A DNA stretch of 44,880 nucleotides from an uncultured bacterium (lineage in GTDB: Bacteria; Verrucomicrobiota; Lentisphaeria; Victivallales; UBA1829). Location of the stretch: assembly GCA_900548385.1 (NCBI GenBank), contig URKJ01000041.1, positions 1-44,880 of the forward strand, written 5' to 3'. Both the position numbers and the translations under genes were made by a program. The notes under the pieces are model-generated. The model ran no database searches. It was not told where the DNA came from and was given only the letters and a program-made list of their open reading frames with translations. How positions within the stretch are numbered: position 1 is the first letter of the stretch; each line of letters starts with the position of its first letter. Positions 16,694 through 23,699 of the stretch are shown here, piece after piece.

Positions 16694-17173
16694 TCAATGT
16701 GTGTGGCCGCTGTCGACGGCGGCGGGCGGATACGCTTTTTCGAATGCTTTCAGCGTTTCCTTCATACGCCTGGGTACGGAGAGATCGGTTCCCTGCTTGC
16801 ATTTCATCGCATCGACGAGCAGAGCGTGCAGGAGAGTTAATTTCCTGACATACGCCGGGTACTCCTTGCTGTCGGGAGCCGCGGGTGCAACACGCTGGAG
16901 CATGAAATACTGCCAGACCGCTTTCTGGATTTTGTCCGCATGGTTCTCTTTGGTGTTGATCCAGCGGACCAGCTGATTGTAATCCGGCTTTTTTTCCGCG
17001 GAGATACGGTTGATCTCGTTCATGCACTTTTCGATCGTGCCGAGGTCCTCATAGATGCGGATCGTTTCCGTTTTATCGTGGTAGATGCCGCAAGGAACCT
17101 GACAGTGTGCCATGAGTGTGACTGACCCGCCAAGCAGAGCCGCCGCCATTGCAAATGTGAGAAGTTGTTTCAT
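16694..17173 (-). CDS. sodN: Nickel superoxide dismutase with Sec-type leader
   Basis: A 159-residue protein with the Ni-SOD hook HCQVPCGIY, matching the family motif H-C-x-x-P-C-G-x-Y (His1, Cys2, Cys6, Tyr9 of the mature enzyme), followed by the usual four-helix-bundle region. The enzyme converts superoxide to hydrogen peroxide and oxygen. Here the 22 residues before the hook look like a Sec signal peptide (MKQLLTFAMAAALLGGSVTLMA) ending exactly at the essential N-terminal histidine. Ordinary signal peptidase cleavage could thus create the active site and place the enzyme in the periplasm; Streptomyces Ni-SOD instead uses a short propeptide removed by SodX. No sodX-like gene is in the window. 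Start fixed by GGAGGG at 17181-17186. Confidence 0.88.
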   Translation of the reverse strand: MKQLLTFAMAAALLGGSVTLMAHCQVPCGIYHDKTETIRIYEDLGTIEKCMNEINRISAEKKPDYNQLVRWINTKENHADKIQKAVWQYFMLQRVAPAAPDSKEYPAYVRKLTLLHALLVDAMKCKQGTDLSVPRRMKETLKAFEKAYPPAAVDSGHTH

Positions 17174-17191
17174 CGTGATTCCCTCCTTTTG

Positions 17192-17208
17192 TATTATTGT
17201 AAATAATA
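17192..17208 (-). promoter_or_regulatory. Operator-like inverted repeat at the sodN promoter
   Basis: Perfect 7-3-7 inverted repeat TATTATT-GTA-AATAATA. It overlaps the predicted -10 of sodN and the likely transcription start. Such A/T-rich dyads over a -10 are typical of Fur-superfamily repressors, which control Ni-SOD elsewhere, but it does not match a specific consensus. Confidence 0.4.
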
Positions 17209-17230
17209 ACACGAAAACGGTAAATTGCAA
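17203..17230 (-). promoter_or_regulatory. Promoter of sodN
   Basis: On the minus strand, TTGCAA at 17230-17225, a 16-base spacer and TATTAT at 17208-17203, 30 bases before the start codon. Confidence 0.5.
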
Positions 17231-17245
17231 CGGCGTTTCGCCGTT
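17229..17245 (-). terminator. Short hairpin between flippase and sodN
   Basis: Seven-base GC-rich arms AACGGCG and CGCCGTT around a three-base loop. The U-tract is weak in both directions, so termination after the flippase gene is only possible, not certain. It overlaps the sodN -35. Confidence 0.35.
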
Positions 17246-17290
17246 TTATGTTTTGTCTCTCCGTCACAGAGAGAAATTTTTTCCGGATAG

Positions 17291-18298
17291 TTATTTTTTC
17301 CGCAGATCCGCAGGGAGCAGGAACGCGATACCGCCGAGAAGGTTGATCAGGAGCATCATTGCCGTGTAAATGACCATTGCCGCGGCAGCGGAGGCCTCCG
17401 GAATGCTCCATGCGCTGAGGAGCGTTTTGATAACGGCGTCGCGGGTGCCGAGTCCGCCCGGCGTGAGCGGAATTGCCGACGCCACATTGCCGTAAGCCAC
17501 AGCCGCCATTGTGGTGTCGGCGGGCGGCAGATCGTGCATGCTGCCGTAGAGCGGGAAAAAGATCGCCAGCATCAGCAGCGGATGGAGGATCAGTGCAGAA
17601 AACAGCGTAGTCCAGATCAAGGTTTTCCAACGGTTGCGGTAAGCGGAAACGGAGCGGATGACATTTCCCGGAATTCCGCGCAGCCAGCGGTCCGCAAAGG
17701 CAAGCAGTTCCGCCGCCGGTTTCCAACGGAAAATAAAATCCTGAAAGAACAGAACCGCGATTATGACGCAGCCCGCCGCACTGAGTGCCGTCAGCAGAAA
17801 TACGACGGATTGCGCGGCAGCGGGAAGTTTCATCACTTTGGAAAACGTGATGCCGAAAAACAGCAGAACGAGCAGGAAGAGTCCCGCAACGCCGACGATC
17901 CGGTCCATAAGAACGGAAACCGTCGCTTCGATGCGCAGTCCTTTCCGCTTTGATGCAAGCATGGCGGCTTTCACCACATCGCCGCCGACCGCTCCCGCCG
18001 GAATGAAGATATTGGAAAAGAGACCGATGAACACCAGCCGCATTGTTTCGTACCAGGAAACATTCAAATCTCTGCCGATCAGAAATTTCCAGCGGACCCC
18101 CGTCAGCGTCATTTGAATGAACTGGGCGCAAAAGCAGAGCAGGACCCACAACGGGTTCATCCGCCGGACCGATTCCAGCATTCCGTGCCAGTCTCCGCCG
18201 ACGACCCATGCGATCAGCAGGGCGGCGACTCCAAGTTTCAGCGCCGGTTTAAGTACCGTTTTCCAACGTTGCGGAGTCTCCGCCGTTTCCACATCCAT
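17291..18298 (-). CDS. Lysylphosphatidylglycerol synthase TM-region / AglD-like flippase family membrane protein
   Basis: A 335-residue integral membrane protein with about eight hydrophobic helices. It carries the family motif region SNIFIPAGAVGGDVVKAAMLASKRKG near residues 95-120, followed by A-T-V-S-V-L-M-D-R-I-V-G, and the second conserved block around PLTPGGLGTRDAV. These are hallmarks of the UPF0104 (LPG_synthase_TM) family, which moves lipid-linked substrates across membranes in LPG or glycolipid synthesis. No MprF aminoacyl-transferase domain is fused. Its ATG lies one base past the DUF190 stop, so it is the third gene of an rdgC-DUF190-flippase transcript; that grouping gives no functional hint. 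Confidence 0.82.
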   Translation of the reverse strand: MDVETAETPQRWKTVLKPALKLGVAALLIAWVVGGDWHGMLESVRRMNPLWVLLCFCAQFIQMTLTGVRWKFLIGRDLNVSWYETMRLVFIGLFSNIFIPAGAVGGDVVKAAMLASKRKGLRIEATVSVLMDRIVGVAGLFLLVLLFFGITFSKVMKLPAAAQSVVFLLTALSAAGCVIIAVLFFQDFIFRWKPAAELLAFADRWLRGIPGNVIRSVSAYRNRWKTLIWTTLFSALILHPLLMLAIFFPLYGSMHDLPPADTTMAAVAYGNVASAIPLTPGGLGTRDAVIKTLLSAWSIPEASAAAAMVIYTAMMLLINLLGGIAFLLPADLRKK

Positions 18299-18299
18299 T

Positions 18300-18638
18300 T
18301 CAGTTTTTTCCGTAGTACCGGGTTTTGACCGGTGAGAGCGTCATCAGTCCCCGTTTGATCTGCGGATCGATTTTGCGGATGAACTCTTCCAGAGTCTTTT
18401 CCGTGTCCACGATTTCCACAATGACCGGCTGGTTGATCTGAAATCCCCGGAATTCCGGTGCAAGCACCGGATTGCTGGAACAGTAACCTCCGATTCCGCG
18501 GAGCACAGTCGCTCCGGACAGCCCCTCCGTCACAGCCCGCTGAACGATCCACTCGTAAAGAGGAATTCCGTTGATCTGGTCTTTTTCCGCCGTGTAGATC
18601 CGGAGCAGGCTTGCTCCGTCAATGAAAAATTCCGCCAT
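18300..18638 (-). CDS. DUF190 family protein
   Basis: A 112-residue protein of the DUF190 family, a PII-like ferredoxin-fold group of unknown function often found near fluoride or ion channels. Matching features are the opening G-x-x-L-R-I-Y-x-x-E-x-D (DGASLLRIYTAEKDQ), PLYEWIVQRAVTEGLSGATVLRGIGGYC in the middle and PVIVEIVDTEKTLEEFI at the end. The start at 18638 is set by AGGAGG at 18645-18650; the longer ORF start would overlap rdgC. It sits between rdgC and the flippase gene with tight spacing, indicating one transcript. A regulatory role through nucleotide binding is suspected for the family but unproven. Confidence 0.85.
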   Translation of the reverse strand: MAEFFIDGASLLRIYTAEKDQINGIPLYEWIVQRAVTEGLSGATVLRGIGGYCSSNPVLAPEFRGFQINQPVIVEIVDTEKTLEEFIRKIDPQIKRGLMTLSPVKTRYYGKN

Positions 18639-18670
18639 GACGCACCTCCTTGTGTTTCTGATAAAACGAA

Positions 18671-19771
18671 TCAGAAGGACTCCCGGTCCTCTGCCCATTT
18701 CTTGATGTCTTTTTCCACTTCCGCGCGGGATTCGCCGGTGATGTCTTCCACAAATTTTTTGAAATAGGCTTCGATCGCCTTGTGGAAAATATGCAGATAT
18801 TCGACCCGTTCGGCAAAATAGCTTTCGCGGTCCATTTCTTCCCCTTCCGGCAGACTCAATCCGGTAAAATTGAATTTGTCGGCATCAAATGTGAACGTCC
18901 AGACGTCCTGATCGCGGGCGAGCAGAACTTTCGCTTTTTTCAGTTTTTTGCCGACAGCCAGAGCGGCTTTTGCTTCCGCCGCAAGCTGGGGACACCCTTT
19001 CTTGACGACGCTCTCCTCCGCTCCTTTTGCTTCGGCGGAATATCCGAACGTGAGCGGACCTTCGATGCCGAGCTGGAAACGTCCGCAGTTTTCAACGTCC
19101 AGTTCCCCTGCGTTGAGTTCGGAGAAATACCAGAGCCAGGTCAGGAAGTCGCGTCCGGGGGTGGAATCCATTCCCGCCGCATTGGCGTTCGGGGAGAACG
19201 TGAGATCCGGCAGTGCGCCGGTTTCCTGCTTGAAGAGTTTCAGCATGAGTTCGTTGATCGTGACGGGGATCGGTTCCACTCCGAGCTGACTGACAAATGC
19301 GCTGATGATCAGGTCCACCTGTGTAAGGGACGCCGTGCCGACATACATGACGTTGAGGGCGCGATCCACCACCAGAGGCGTTCCGGAGATTACCGGCGGC
19401 ATTTTCATCAGATTGCGCTTGACGGCGTCTTCCTTGATCCGCTTTTTTTCCTGACGCGGAACGGAGAACGTCTCGTTGGCTTTCATGTAGGCGAGTTCAT
19501 CGCGTCGGCAGATTGCGTTCAGCAGGGAAGAGGGAATTTTACGTTCCGCTTTCCTCAGATTCAGGTAAAGGTGTCCGCCGCAGAGTGACGTTGTTTCGTT
19601 GATGTCGGTTTCAAGCAGAAAACGTCCGCTGACCCAGCCGATTTCCGGCTCCTCGGCAACGTCTTCCAGTTTTCCTGCCGCGGCGCTTTCGAGTTTTTCC
19701 AGATAATCCTCCGGCAGCGGCGAACTCAGCGGGCAGATGGTCAAAGCAATGCTTCCATGATCGAACGGCAT
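18671..19771 (-). CDS. rdgC: RdgC-like recombination-associated protein
   Basis: A 366-residue protein resembling RdgC, a ring-forming DNA-binding protein that restrains RecA. Matching features are the early GWVSGRF, followed by a beta strand and L-R-x-x-E-R-K-I-P-S-S-L-L, the basic helix with RQEKKRIKEDAVKRNLMKMPP, then PLVVDRALNVMYVGTASLTQVDLIISAF and a central EPIPVT, all in the order seen in proteobacterial RdgC (about 300 aa). This version is longer, with insertions in the middle. The assignment rests on pattern, not alignment. It has an almost perfect promoter and heads the rdgC-DUF190-flippase transcript. Confidence 0.65.
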   Translation of the reverse strand: MPFDHGSIALTICPLSSPLPEDYLEKLESAAAGKLEDVAEEPEIGWVSGRFLLETDINETTSLCGGHLYLNLRKAERKIPSSLLNAICRRDELAYMKANETFSVPRQEKKRIKEDAVKRNLMKMPPVISGTPLVVDRALNVMYVGTASLTQVDLIISAFVSQLGVEPIPVTINELMLKLFKQETGALPDLTFSPNANAAGMDSTPGRDFLTWLWYFSELNAGELDVENCGRFQLGIEGPLTFGYSAEAKGAEESVVKKGCPQLAAEAKAALAVGKKLKKAKVLLARDQDVWTFTFDADKFNFTGLSLPEGEEMDRESYFAERVEYLHIFHKAIEAYFKKFVEDITGESRAEVEKDIKKWAEDRESF

Positions 19772-19806
19772 ATCAAAAATCTCCTGTGTATGGTTTTTAC
19801 GGCAGT

Positions 19807-19835
19807 ATTATACCATGAAACAGCCGTTTCGTCAA
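19807..19835 (-). promoter_or_regulatory. Near-consensus promoter of rdgC
   Basis: On the minus strand TTGACG at 19835-19830, a 17-base spacer, and TATAAT at 19812-19807; one mismatch to the sigma70 consensus. It ends 36 bases before the rdgC ATG. Confidence 0.8.
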
Positions 19836-19852
19836 CCGCTTGAGAAAAAATA

Positions 19853-19889
19853 AATGGAAACACGGAGCGCAGGGCTCCGCATTTCCATT
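19853..19889 (-). terminator. Terminator of the GH2 gene
   Basis: Fifteen-base arms with two mismatches (AATGGAAACACGGAG at 19853-19867, pairing with 19875-19889) around a 7-base loop. On the minus strand it is followed by TTTATTTTTTC. It is 17 bases after the GH2 stop. Confidence 0.8.
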
Positions 19890-19906
19890 GGAGAGACCGC
19901 AGCGGA

Positions 19907-21622
19907 TTACAGATCCTTGTACAGATCCTTGACGACATCCGCCACCAGTTTGCGGCGGCGGAATTTGTCGAATGCGCCCGCGAGGTTGAGACCGAGCGGT
20001 TTACTGCGGATATCCGCGCCCATGCGGTGGAAACTCATGGCGTCGTTGAACTGCCAGATCGTGATGCCGCAGAGTTCTTCCGGTACGCTTGCGACGGAGC
20101 GGATCACCGCACCGACGTATTCCGCCTGAAACTCTTCGGACCACTGTGTTTTTGCGATGTCGCGCTGTCCGTAGATACCGCAGCAGCCCATTTCGCTGAC
20201 GATCATCGGCTTATCTGCCGATGCGGTCCGGCGGAAGTATTCGATCGTCGTTTTCTGTTTCGGCGGGATTTCGTCCGGCGGTTCCACTCCGACCAGGTGA
20301 TCGCCAATCCAGCCGGGATAGATGTTGTAGGAGATGATATCCACCAGTTCCGACGAGATGTCGTCCGTGGAATGACAGCACGCGAATGTGACGGGACGGC
20401 TGCTGTCCTCTTCCTTGATCGCATTGACGAGGCGTTCTGTGATGTTGCGGCCTTCGGGTGTGTGCGAATGGTGTTCGTTCAGGAACGCCCAGATGATGAC
20501 GCTCGGATGGTTGATGCTGTTGCGGACCATGATGCGGGTTTCCGCTTCCGCGAGTTCCTGAAACTCCTCATCCGCCATTTGTTCCGCGGAATTGCCCCAT
20601 CCGAGACTCTCCTCCCAGACAAGGATGCCGAATTCATCGCAGAAGTCGAGAAAACGCTGATCCTGTGAGTAATGGCAGCCGCGGACGAAGTTGCAGTTGA
20701 GATCGCGGAGATTCTGGAGGTCTTCAAGCATGACCGCTTCCGGAGTCGCCGCGCCGAATTCCGGATGGGATTCATGGCGGTTGAAGCCTTTCAGATAGAC
20801 CGGTTTCCCGTTCAGCAGAATCTGTTTCTTTCCGGCTTTGATGGTGCGTATGCCGAAGCGTTCCACGATGCAGTCGCAGGCCGTATGCACTTCCACAGTG
20901 TGAAGTTCCGGTTTTTCGAGAGTCCACAGACGGAAATCCGGGACCGTGCATTCGATCGTTTCGCCATGGCCGACTTCAACGGTGCGGAATCCGGTTTCCG
21001 TATCAAAACGGAATCTGACGCTTTGTTTGCCTTCCGTGCTGCCGGAAAAGAGGAACCGGAGCGAAACTTTGCCCGTTTCGATGCAGAGAGGACGGACCTG
21101 TACGCGGTCGATTGCCGTTTCAAAGACCTGATGCAGGGAAATGCCGCGATAGAAGCCGCCGAATGCATAGAAGTCATAGTACGGGAGAAACAGTTTCATT
21201 TTATCGCCGGGACCGTACTGGGTGCTGATCTTGTCGAAATTGTTGTCGATCGCGGCGGTGATGACGTGGCGTCCGGCTTTGAGCGGTCCGGTTTCAAATT
21301 CCACACCGCTGTACGGCAGATTGGTGAAACCGACTTCGCGCCCGTCGATGCGGAATCGTGCGCGGAGACCGATCGCACCGACTTTTAGGATCCCGCGCGG
21401 GGAATCTTTGGTCAGCAGAAATTCCCGGCGGTAAAGGCCGGTTCCCCGTTTGCAGCGGTAGGCGGGGGTGGTGTCGAATGTTCCCGGAACGCACATGATG
21501 TCGTTCGGTTCAAAATTTTCTTCACACACGTCTTCCAGATACGTTTTTTCGCAGAAGCGGAACTGCCAGATGCCGTTCAGATCGGTAATGGTCCGTTCCG
21601 GGTACAGGGGAAATGCTTGCAT
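19907..21622 (-). CDS. Glycoside hydrolase family 2, beta-glucuronidase/beta-galactosidase-like
   Basis: A 571-residue GH2 enzyme without signal peptide. The order is sugar-binding domain (RTITDLNGIWQFRF opening), immunoglobulin-like domain, then TIM barrel with GFNRHESHPEFG, NFVRGCHYSQD and EFGILVWEE. Acid/base Glu383 lies in AFLNEHHSH and nucleophile Glu477 in MIVSEMGCCG. Overall it is closest in feel to UidA-type beta-glucuronidases, but the N-x-K motif that contacts the uronate carboxylate in those enzymes reads N-L-A here (GLNLAGAFDKF), so the substrate may be a neutral sugar. It is divergent from an AraC regulator and next to the seven-gene catabolic operon. GGAGG precedes the ATG. A good terminator follows. 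Confidence 0.82.
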   Translation of the reverse strand: MQAFPLYPERTITDLNGIWQFRFCEKTYLEDVCEENFEPNDIMCVPGTFDTTPAYRCKRGTGLYRREFLLTKDSPRGILKVGAIGLRARFRIDGREVGFTNLPYSGVEFETGPLKAGRHVITAAIDNNFDKISTQYGPGDKMKLFLPYYDFYAFGGFYRGISLHQVFETAIDRVQVRPLCIETGKVSLRFLFSGSTEGKQSVRFRFDTETGFRTVEVGHGETIECTVPDFRLWTLEKPELHTVEVHTACDCIVERFGIRTIKAGKKQILLNGKPVYLKGFNRHESHPEFGAATPEAVMLEDLQNLRDLNCNFVRGCHYSQDQRFLDFCDEFGILVWEESLGWGNSAEQMADEEFQELAEAETRIMVRNSINHPSVIIWAFLNEHHSHTPEGRNITERLVNAIKEEDSSRPVTFACCHSTDDISSELVDIISYNIYPGWIGDHLVGVEPPDEIPPKQKTTIEYFRRTASADKPMIVSEMGCCGIYGQRDIAKTQWSEEFQAEYVGAVIRSVASVPEELCGITIWQFNDAMSFHRMGADIRSKPLGLNLAGAFDKFRRRKLVADVVKDLYKDL

Positions 21623-21687
21623 GATAATGCCTCCGTATTTAATATTGTGATTCCGGTGAAATTTTCCCGCTTTTGATTAATTTGCAC

Positions 21688-21715
21688 TTGTTTTTTCTTT
21701 TTTCAATGATATAAA
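21688..21715 (+). promoter_or_regulatory. Candidate promoter of the second araC gene
   Basis: TTGTTT at 21688-21693, 16-base spacer, TATAAA at 21710-21715, 46 bases before the ATG at 21762. The -35 is weak, as expected for an activated promoter. Confidence 0.4.
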
Positions 21716-21761
21716 TGAAGAAAAAAAGATACTTTTGATGCAATAAGGAGTTGGAGGTGTT

Positions 21762-22586
21762 ATGGTAAAGAGTGTGACAGTCCGGCGTCTCGGTTTTCCC
21801 GGTTTTCCTGCGGCGCATCTTCCGTTTTATCCGCGGTCCTGCGGCGTGAACTGTTTTTACGGTCAGCGTGAGGAGCAGGAGCCGTGGAATATTGTGGAAA
21901 TCTGCTGGGTGGAGAAAGGTTCGTGCATATTTGAAATCGGCGATTCCGTATTTCCCGTTCAGGAAAACCAGTCGATTTTCCGTATGCCGGGAGAAAAACG
22001 GATCAAGATTCCCGCGCCGGGTCGGGAAACGGTGGTTTACTGGGCGGCTTTCGACGGGCCGCAGGCGGCGGATTTCATGCTCTCCTACGGTTATCCGCGC
22101 CGTGCTCTGAATTCGGGAAAATGCCCGGTGCATCTGTTTGACGAGATCCGGAATTCGCTGAACAGTCTCCTCCCTTCGGATTTGCGGCGCATGGTGACTC
22201 TTTATACGGAATTGATCGGTCTGATGGGGGAAGAGCAGAACCCCGGAAGCCGCAAGGGACAGCTTTTCCGCAATGCGCTCGGCGTGATCCATGCGCGTTA
22301 TCAGGAGGCGGGATTGAATGTAAATTCCCTGGCGGAGATTCTCGGTATGCACCGGACGACGCTGGACCGTCTGTTTCTCCGGGAGATCGGTGTGCCGCCG
22401 AACCGTTATCTGGTTAAAATCCGGCTTCATCATGCTCTCTCCCTGCTGAGCAGTACCGCTCTTTCCGTTTCGGAAATCGCGGCGCGTACAGGATTTGCGC
22501 GGGAGAATTATTTCGGGAGAGTGTTCCGGGAAGCGACGGGGCGCAGTCCATTGGAATACCGCCGCCTCCGTACCGGAGGAATCTGA
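21762..22586 (+). CDS. AraC-family transcriptional regulator
   Basis: A 274-residue regulator with an N-terminal cupin-like sensor (block EICWVEKGSCIFEIGDSVFPV near residues 45-65) and two C-terminal helix-turn-helix units: VNSLAEILGMHRTTLDRLFLREIG and VSEIAARTGFARENYFGRVFREATG, ending in SPLEYRRLR. It starts behind GGAGGTGTT. It is divergent from the GH2 gene and upstream, in the same direction, of the seven-gene operon, so it probably activates one or both when the sugar is present. It resembles the AraC protein at 15706 in architecture but is not a close copy. Confidence 0.88.
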   Translation: MVKSVTVRRLGFPGFPAAHLPFYPRSCGVNCFYGQREEQEPWNIVEICWVEKGSCIFEIGDSVFPVQENQSIFRMPGEKRIKIPAPGRETVVYWAAFDGPQAADFMLSYGYPRRALNSGKCPVHLFDEIRNSLNSLLPSDLRRMVTLYTELIGLMGEEQNPGSRKGQLFRNALGVIHARYQEAGLNVNSLAEILGMHRTTLDRLFLREIGVPPNRYLVKIRLHHALSLLSSTALSVSEIAARTGFARENYFGRVFREATGRSPLEYRRLRTGGI

Positions 22587-22699
22587 GTTTTCCGATGAAA
22601 GGGTGGATGATCCGGTTTCTTTTTTGCAGAAAATGAACGGTTGCAGGCTGAAAGTTTCATCTTTTCTCAATAATTTATCAAAAAATCTCATCTACTCTC

Positions 22700-22727
22700 T
22701 TGACATTTTCTGAAACGGAAGTATTTT
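22700..22727 (+). promoter_or_regulatory. Candidate promoter of the IolB-containing operon
   Basis: Perfect -35 TTGACA at 22700-22705, 16-base spacer, TATTTT at 22722-22727, 24 bases before the kinase ATG. The 165-base gap after araC would also hold an activator site. Confidence 0.5.
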
Positions 22728-22751
22728 TACTGATGAAACAGGAGGACTCTC

Positions 22752-23672
22752 ATGTCTTGGAATCAGAAAAAAATTGATTTTGTCGGACTCGGCTTTTGCA
22801 GCAACGACTATATCAGCCTGCTCCCGGAGATACCGATTGACCACAAAGTTCAGATCATTGAACATCTTATTCAGGGCGGCGGACCCGCTGCGACCGCGAC
22901 CGTTGCGGCGGCGCGACTCGGCGTCAGCACGGCGTTTGTCGGCATGGTCGGCGATGATGATGCGGGAAACCGCATTCTCTCCGATCTCGAAGCGGAAAAG
23001 GTTGACACCTCCGCCATGCTCCGCCGCGGAAACAGTACATCGCCGATCGCTTACTGCTGGATCGACCAGCCGACCGGGAAACGCAGTATTGCCTGGACCC
23101 GCGGCTCGCTGAAGGAACTGCTTCCCTCCGAAGTCGATATGGAACTGATCCGCTCCGCGAAGATTCTGCATCTTGACGGGCACAACACCGAAGCTGCAAT
23201 CGCCGCAGCTGCGGAAGCGCGCAAAGCCGGGGTGCTGGTCAATCTTGATGCGGGAACGATCCGGCCGGGGATTGAGAAGATCATCGAAAACACCGACATT
23301 TTCTTTACGTCGGAATATTTCGCCCGTACATGGACCAAAGAGCAGGATCTTGAAAAGGCTCTGATGAAACTGCTTGACGCCGGAGCGAAAGTCACCGGAA
23401 TCACGGTCGGCAGCAAAGGATCGCTAGCATGGGATGGGAAGAGCGGCAGGATCATTTACTGTCCGTCTGCCGATGTCAGCCCGATCGTTGATACCACCGG
23501 CGCCGGGGATACGTTCCACAGCGCATTCGGTGTCCGCTATCTTGAATGCGGCGATATTTACGAAAGTATGCGGTTCGCCTCTGCCGTCGCCGGACTCAAA
23601 TGCCGGAAGCTCGGCGGCCGTGCCGGATTGCCCGACCGCAAAACTGTGGATGAATTTCTCAACTCACATTGA
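22752..23672 (+). CDS. PfkB-family sugar kinase
   Basis: A 306-residue ribokinase-fold kinase. It has GGGPAATATVAAARLG near residue 40 (substrate-binding GG), the MVGDDDAG block, and the catalytic C-terminal signature DTTGAGDTFH with the base Asp near residue 252. The central block LHLDGHNTEAAIAAAAEARKAG resembles ketohexokinase and ribokinase-like ketose kinases more than IolC, so it may phosphorylate a ketose at C1, or act as the 5-dehydro-2-deoxygluconokinase of an inositol-type pathway. It is the first gene of seven with short spacers (GGAGGA binding site); the isomerase follows at 27 bases. The neighbours favour a role just before the aldolase. Confidence 0.85.
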   Translation: MSWNQKKIDFVGLGFCSNDYISLLPEIPIDHKVQIIEHLIQGGGPAATATVAAARLGVSTAFVGMVGDDDAGNRILSDLEAEKVDTSAMLRRGNSTSPIAYCWIDQPTGKRSIAWTRGSLKELLPSEVDMELIRSAKILHLDGHNTEAAIAAAAEARKAGVLVNLDAGTIRPGIEKIIENTDIFFTSEYFARTWTKEQDLEKALMKLLDAGAKVTGITVGSKGSLAWDGKSGRIIYCPSADVSPIVDTTGAGDTFHSAFGVRYLECGDIYESMRFASAVAGLKCRKLGGRAGLPDRKTVDEFLNSH

Positions 23673-23699
23673 TTTCCAAAAAAGGGAGGAAAATAAAAA

